Source: Craterostigma plantagineum | Taxonomy: Eukaryota; Streptophyta; Magnoliopsida; Lamiales; Linderniaceae | DNA: 64,000 nt | Reading direction: 5' to 3' | Assembly: GCA_027422505.1 (NCBI GenBank) | Contig: JAPQWV010001591.1 | Span: 1-64,000 of the forward strand | Shown here: one piece after another, positions 59,096 to 64,000 of the stretch | Layout of the letters: every line of letters begins with the position of its first letter | Numbering within the stretch: position 1 is the first letter of the stretch | The notes under the pieces: generated by a model | Database searches by the model: none | Seen by the model: the letters and a program-made list of their open reading frames with translations, nothing else | Told to the model about the DNA's origin: nothing | Position numbers and translations under genes: made by a program

Positions 59096-62000
59096 TCAAT
59101 GCCATGCGCTGCAGTATCTAATAGCCATCTTTTCGAGATGTCTAGCGAGCACTGCTTGTGATAGAGGCTTGGTGAACGGGTCGGCCACGTTATCCGCGAT
59201 CGCAATTTTCTGCACGGCTATGTAGCATTTCTCAACGAATCCACGTAACACGTGGTACTTTCTTTCTATATGTTTGGACCTGCTGTGAAATCTTGGTTTT
59301 TCGCCTGAGCAATAGCGTCAGTATTGTCACACCACAATGGCAATGGCCTATCTGCTACAGAAACGACACCAAGTTCTCCGAGAACTTTCTCATCCAAACA
59401 CCTTCCTTAGCTGCCTCTGAGGCCGCTATATAATCTGCTTCGCAGGTGGAATATGATGTAGTGCTCTGTTTGGAACTTTTCCAAGACACTGCTCCACCGT
59501 TGAGCGTAAAGACGAATCCTGAAGTGGATTTTCGGTCGTCCACATCAGACTGGAAATCCGAATCCATATGCCCTTCCACTTCCAATTCTCCATTACCATA
59601 GACCAGCATCATACCTTAGTCCGCCTAAGGTACTTGAGGATAGTCTTGACTGCTGTCCAATGTTCCTTACCGGGGTCAGCCTGAAACCGATTGACTATGC
59701 TCACGGCGTACACCAAGTCAGGTCGCGTGCAAAGCATCGCATGCATCAAGCTACCCACTGCGGATGCATAGGGGATTCCATTCATCTCTTTCCACTCCAA
59801 CTCACTTTGAGGGCTCATTGCCTTGGAAAGGTGAATCCCATGTCGCATAGGCAGGAACCCTTTCTTAGAGTTGTCCATATTATATCGCTTCAGGACCTTC
59901 TCTAAGTAAAGGGACTGGGAGAGTCCTAACATACGATTCGCTCGATCTCTATAAAGGCGAATACCAAAGATGTAGGTAGCTTCTCCCAAGTCTTTCATGG
60001 AGAATTCGGTCGAAAGTCACGCTTTCACCATCGAGAGCATTCCATTATCATTCCCTATCGAAAGGATGTCGTCCACGTACAATACGAGGAAAGGTATTTT
60101 GCTCCCACTACTTTTCTTGTAGACGCAAGGTTCGTCTTCATTCTTCAAGAATCTGCGGCCCTTGACCACTTCATCGAACCGAAGATTCCAGCTTCTGGAG
60201 GCTTGTTTGAGTCGATAAATGAACTTGTTCAATTTGCACACCTTTATGAGCATCTCCTTGCGATGTAAAACCCTTGGCCGCTCCATATATATTTTCTCCT
60301 TGAGGTATCCATTTAGGAATGCAGTTTTCACATCCATCTGCCAGATCTCATAGTCATAGTGTTCAGCTATCGCAAGCAATGTTCGAATTGACTTCATCAT
60401 AGCGACAGACGAAAAGGTCTCCTCATAGTCAATGCCCTCTTTTTGACTGTACCCTTTCGCCACAAGCCTAGCTTTGTATGTGTCAACCAATCCGTCAGAT
60501 TCAATCTTTCTCTTGTAGATCCATTTCTACCCAATGGATCTAAAACCATATGGGAGGTCTACTAGAGTCCATACTTGGTTTTCGTGCATAGAATCCATTT
60601 CGGCTTGCATAGCTATAAGCCATTTCTCCGAAGCTTTATCTCTGATTGCCTGGTCATAGATGTGGGATCGTCTCCGACGTTCCCTTCCATCGCAGCAACC
60701 TCGTGCTCGATGTGGACCATCCTGTATCTCTCAGACTGGCGAGATACTCTACCCGACCTACGCAACTCAGGTTGCATCTCGGACTGCTCTACAGTGTCAT
60801 CTGACACATGAGTCTGCGAAAGACGACTCTCCAAGAGTTACATCGCGACCCGCTCCACCTTCTCGAACGAACTCTTCTTCGAGAAAGTGGGCTTGAAGGG
60901 CTACAACGATTCTCTGATCGTCGTGGAAGTAAAACTGGTATCCCATGGAATCCTCAGGATACCCGACAAAACGTCCTTTCACAGCCTTCGATTCATCTGT
61001 CTTGAGCTTTTTCACGAATGCGGGGCAACCCCGAACTCTAATGTGATTCAAGCTCTGTCTTCGTCCTGTCCATATCAGATATGGAATACGATCGACAGAC
61101 TTTGTAGGACATCTACTCGAAATGTGTGCCGCTGTCAACAGGGCATGACCCCACAACGATATGGGCAGGTCTGTATAGCTCAGCATAGATCAAACTTTAT
61201 CCAACAGAGTTCGATTTCTGCGTTCGGACACACCGTTCAACTGCGGTGTTCCGGGCGGTGTCATCCGTGAAATGATCCTATTCTCTTTTACAAACTCGTC
61301 AAACTCGAGGCTCATGTACTCGCCGCCTCGATCTGACCAAACGGCTTTGATGCTCTTTCCAGTCTGATTTTCCACCAAAGCCTTGTACCCTTTGAACCAT
61401 TCAAAAGTATCAGACTTGTTCTTCATGAGATAAACCTAGTCGAAGCGAGAGCGATCATCAGTGAAGGTAACGAAATAATGGAAGTTACCGCAAGCCGCTA
61501 CCCTGAACGGTCCGCAAACATCCGTGTGGATCAAACTGAGAAGTTCTGCAGCTCTTGCAAAAGTCGCTGTGAAGGGCGACTTGATCATCTTTCCAAGGAT
61601 ACAAGATTCGCAAGTCGGATAGGGATCAGACCCAAGTGGCTTTATAACGCCGATTTTCTCCAACTCGAGAATCTTCTGTTCTCCAACGTGACCGAGTCGA
61701 AGATGCCACAGCTGTCTCGAGTTCGACTCCAATTTTTGTTTGTTGGTGATTGTATTCACAGTTTTTGTTTTATCTTCGAAATTTAGATAATATAATCCAT
61801 TCAGTAAACTTGCACTTCCGACGCAATTATTTCCAAAATAAATATTGCATATATTATTACTAAAACGGAACTCGGAACTATTTCCGCTCAAAACGGGAAT
61901 TGAAACAATATACTTAAGCCCCTTGGGCAAAACTAAACAATCGGAAAGCAGTAAACTATGTCTAGTAGATAAAACGAGAGTTCTTGATCTAATGTGCGTC

Positions 62001-62956
62001 ACCGGTACACTATGTCTGCTTCCTACGATGATCATGATCTCTCGGTCCGCCAGCTTCCTTCTTCGTTCCAGACCCTGGTTCGAAACACAGATGTGAGCAC
62101 TAGCTCCCGCGTCTAAGATCCACAAAGCGGAATATACTGACATAGAACAATTAGTTTCTAAATCGTAAAGTTCTTTACCTGAGGCAGCTAGCTTTGGGCA
62201 ATCGCGCTTCCAATGGCCAAGGTCATTGCAGTGAAGGCATTTGTCCGTCGGCTTGGCGCCTTTTTACACGTTCTTCTTGGCCTTACATTTCGAAATTCGT
62301 CCTTTGGGCTTAGTGGGCTTGTCTGACTTTTTCTTTCTACTCGACCTTCGAGTCTTAGCATTCATGAAAAGAACAACTTCTTTTTCTTTCACCGTCTTCA
62401 TCTGAGTTTGCACCGCCGACAACTGGTTCATCAACCCAGTCAACGTCATCTCGGCCTTGTTCATATTAAAGTTCACAATGAATGAATTGAAGGAAGGTGG
62501 GAGCGACTGAACTATCAGATCATTTTGGAGCTCATTATCCATGATAAAGTCCAGTGCCTCGAGTCTTTCCATCCAATCGATCATCTTGAGCACATGCTCT
62601 CCAACGTCACTACCCTCAGCCGTTTTGCAATGAAATAGTTGCTCCGTAAGGGAATAGCGAGCACTCTTGGAATGTTCGCCAAAAAGCTCCTTCAAATGAA
62701 GCAAAATGGCGCCCACTTTCATTTCCGAGTGAGTGCGCTGCAACTCATTGCTCATGGAAAGAAGTATATAGCCCTTGACCTTTGGCTCGTCAATCTGCCA
62801 CTTGGCGTACGCATCCCGGTCTTCATCACTCACATCAGTCCCATATCGGGTGTCACTGTAGCATCGGTCCCTACCGGGACCAGTGGAGTTGGGCCCACCA
62901 CACTCCGACTGATAATCTGGACCCACTGTATCACCGAAATACTTTACAGAAATCAT
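59096..62956 (-). pseudogene. Second copia element, gag-pol, broken by frameshifts
   Basis: From the right: Gag (62264-62956) with AYAKWQIDEPKVKGYILLS, a CCHC region near 62170-62240, protease WILDAGASAH (near 62110), GAG-pre-integrase LWHLRLGHVGEQKILELEK (near 61690), integrase HTDVCGPF, SDRGGEYMSLEFDEF and LNGVSERRN (61200-61530), RT with YVDDILSIGND (near 60070), and RNase H with DRKSTSGFVFTLNGGAVSW (near 59510), ending at 59096. Breaks occur near 59350, 59605, 60010, 60530, 61190, 61430 and 62270, so it cannot make a full polyprotein. The protease triplet is DAG rather than DSG. The Gag N-terminus diverges from the left element before SDEDRDAY, and no 5' LTR follows. It is an old relative of the element at 1-2192. 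Confidence 0.92.
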
Positions 62957-63838
62957 CTAAATTTCGATCGAAACTCCAAAATTGATATTTCATGCTTAAC
63001 TTCTTCAGAGTATGAGATTACGATAGCATATATAAGATCATTAGTAAAAGAATTACTCCTACTAGCTTGTGCTCTATAAAACATGATATTAGTACTTATT
63101 ATGCTAAATCATGAATTTAAATATACCAACTATGATAAAAATTCATACCTCTCCTAGCTTTCTTCGATCGGTTCTTAGTTCTTTCTTGTTCTGAGTTCTC
63201 GAGGGTTTACGTATGGTTTGTTTGATGAAATGAAACTTTTCCTTCCTTTCTAAAGTTGGCGTGTACAAAGAAATAAATGACATCGACATCTAGTAAGTTG
63301 TTACCTAGGTTCATGAAAATATCTATTGTTACTTTAGTTTTCTTTCTAACTAAGTAATCGATACCCATCTCAATCACTATCTTCTTTTGGAATCCTTCGA
63401 CATCCCTTGATCTCGAGTTTTAAGGATCTCGAGCTTCAAGGATTTCGAGATCCAAAGATCTCGATATCTGTTGTTTCAAAATTGCTCTCTTTATCTCATA
63501 TGGAACCCCTTTCACAAACTCATATTGTCTTAATTTCGATTCCTACCCATGTAATGTTAATTACTTTTCTAAATTAGAATCCTTCATAGTACGTAACAAA
63601 TTCATCATTTAAAATTTTCTAAATCCTATGTTCATCACTTAAGTCATAATTCGTAACACACATAAGAATTATAAATCACATAGCAGGAAATCATATGAAC
63701 ACATAAGTCATTTAAGAACATAAAAGCATGAAAGCATCGTATCACCCAAAGTCCTAATCTCTTTCTTTATTTAATTCAACGAAATTCTTAATTTACTGCT
63801 AATTAAGTCGTAAATCCCGTAATTAAAATTTACGGGTA
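62957..63838 (-). repeat. Chromovirus-type LTR fragment
   Basis: It ends AAAATTTACGGGTAT, like element B's right LTR, and adjoins a polypurine tract to the right, so it is a 3' LTR in minus orientation. ATCTCGAG-type words cluster at 63408-63465. The left end against the copia Gag is not resolved. Confidence 0.6.
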
Positions 63839-64000
63839 TCCTCCCCCTAAAAAGAATTTCGCCCCCGAAATTCCGTCGGTTGGAACAATTTGGGGTAACG
63901 ATTGGTAGGGAGTTGAAATGCCTTGGTTAGGTGATAGAATTTCAACCTAGGAAGTTATCAAGGAATCTCAAATAATTTTTGAGGATAGAAAGGAATGGGA
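63839..64000 (-). other. 3' internal end of a chromovirus-type element
   Basis: Minus strand reads AATTTCGGGGGCGAAATTC next to the LTR, a polypurine tract as in element A near 36880. The element continues beyond the window. Confidence 0.6.

Overview
The window is plant nuclear DNA, most likely from a eudicot. It holds one intact host gene, for an aluminium-activated malate transporter (ALMT), inside about 60 kb of nested transposable elements. The evidence for a plant is the ALMT with short GT-AG introns, the Ty1/copia and Ty3/gypsy elements primed by initiator-Met or Asp tRNA, the MULE, CACTA, Stowaway and PIF-like DNA elements, and a LINE with a zf-RVT domain. I saw no rRNA, tRNA or CRISPR features.

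Region by region: 1-6025 is a minus-strand copia element with an uninterrupted 730-codon gag-PR-INT frame running off the left edge. Its 2.2-kb LTR (3616-5851) also abuts the 3' end of a second copia copy. 6024-7133 starts abruptly with a gypsy primer-binding site and a complete gag. 7686-10883 is a solo gypsy LTR (duplicated GTCCT) with a LINE inserted in it. 11690-14472 is a decayed Tat-type gypsy gag-protease with its LTR. 15453-19687 is the host-gene island: a MULE MITE, the ALMT gene (16491-18543) and a second MULE with a GC-rich core. 19764-22118 is a degraded CACTA element. About 22.1-31.1 kb is a minus-strand Athila-like gypsy, with a 3.3-kb solo LTR (duplicated ATACC) inserted in its reverse transcriptase. 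31090-46710 is a plus-strand Athila-type LTR, split by element B (31697-45545, duplicated CTCAA), which is itself split by element A (gag only, 4.5-kb LTRs). Several MITEs sit in individual LTR copies and are absent from the sister copies. 46711-54117 is an Asp-tRNA primer site and gag start, then a copia RT/RNase H remnant, a long spacer, and an additional plant retroelement ORF. 54118-55310 is a 699-bp-period duplication of an exon resembling the DUF8039 region of CACTA-associated genes. 55.3-57.2 kb holds gypsy LTR fragments. 57178-62956 is a decayed second copia element of the same family as the first. 62957-64000 is another gypsy LTR end and the start of its internal region.

The pattern most worth a second look is that several unrelated LTR families carry dense arrays of short, CG-containing, palindromic or near-palindromic words, and each family has its own word: TTCGCGAA, TCGCCCGAT, TCACGGCCGTGA, TCTCGATCG-like, ATCTCGAG. 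One such module (about 360 bp, with perfect palindromes up to 20 bp) is shared, in the same order, between a copia LTR and a gypsy LTR, and is not apparent in the second copia LTR of the same family. Homologies and motif counts were read by eye, not computed.
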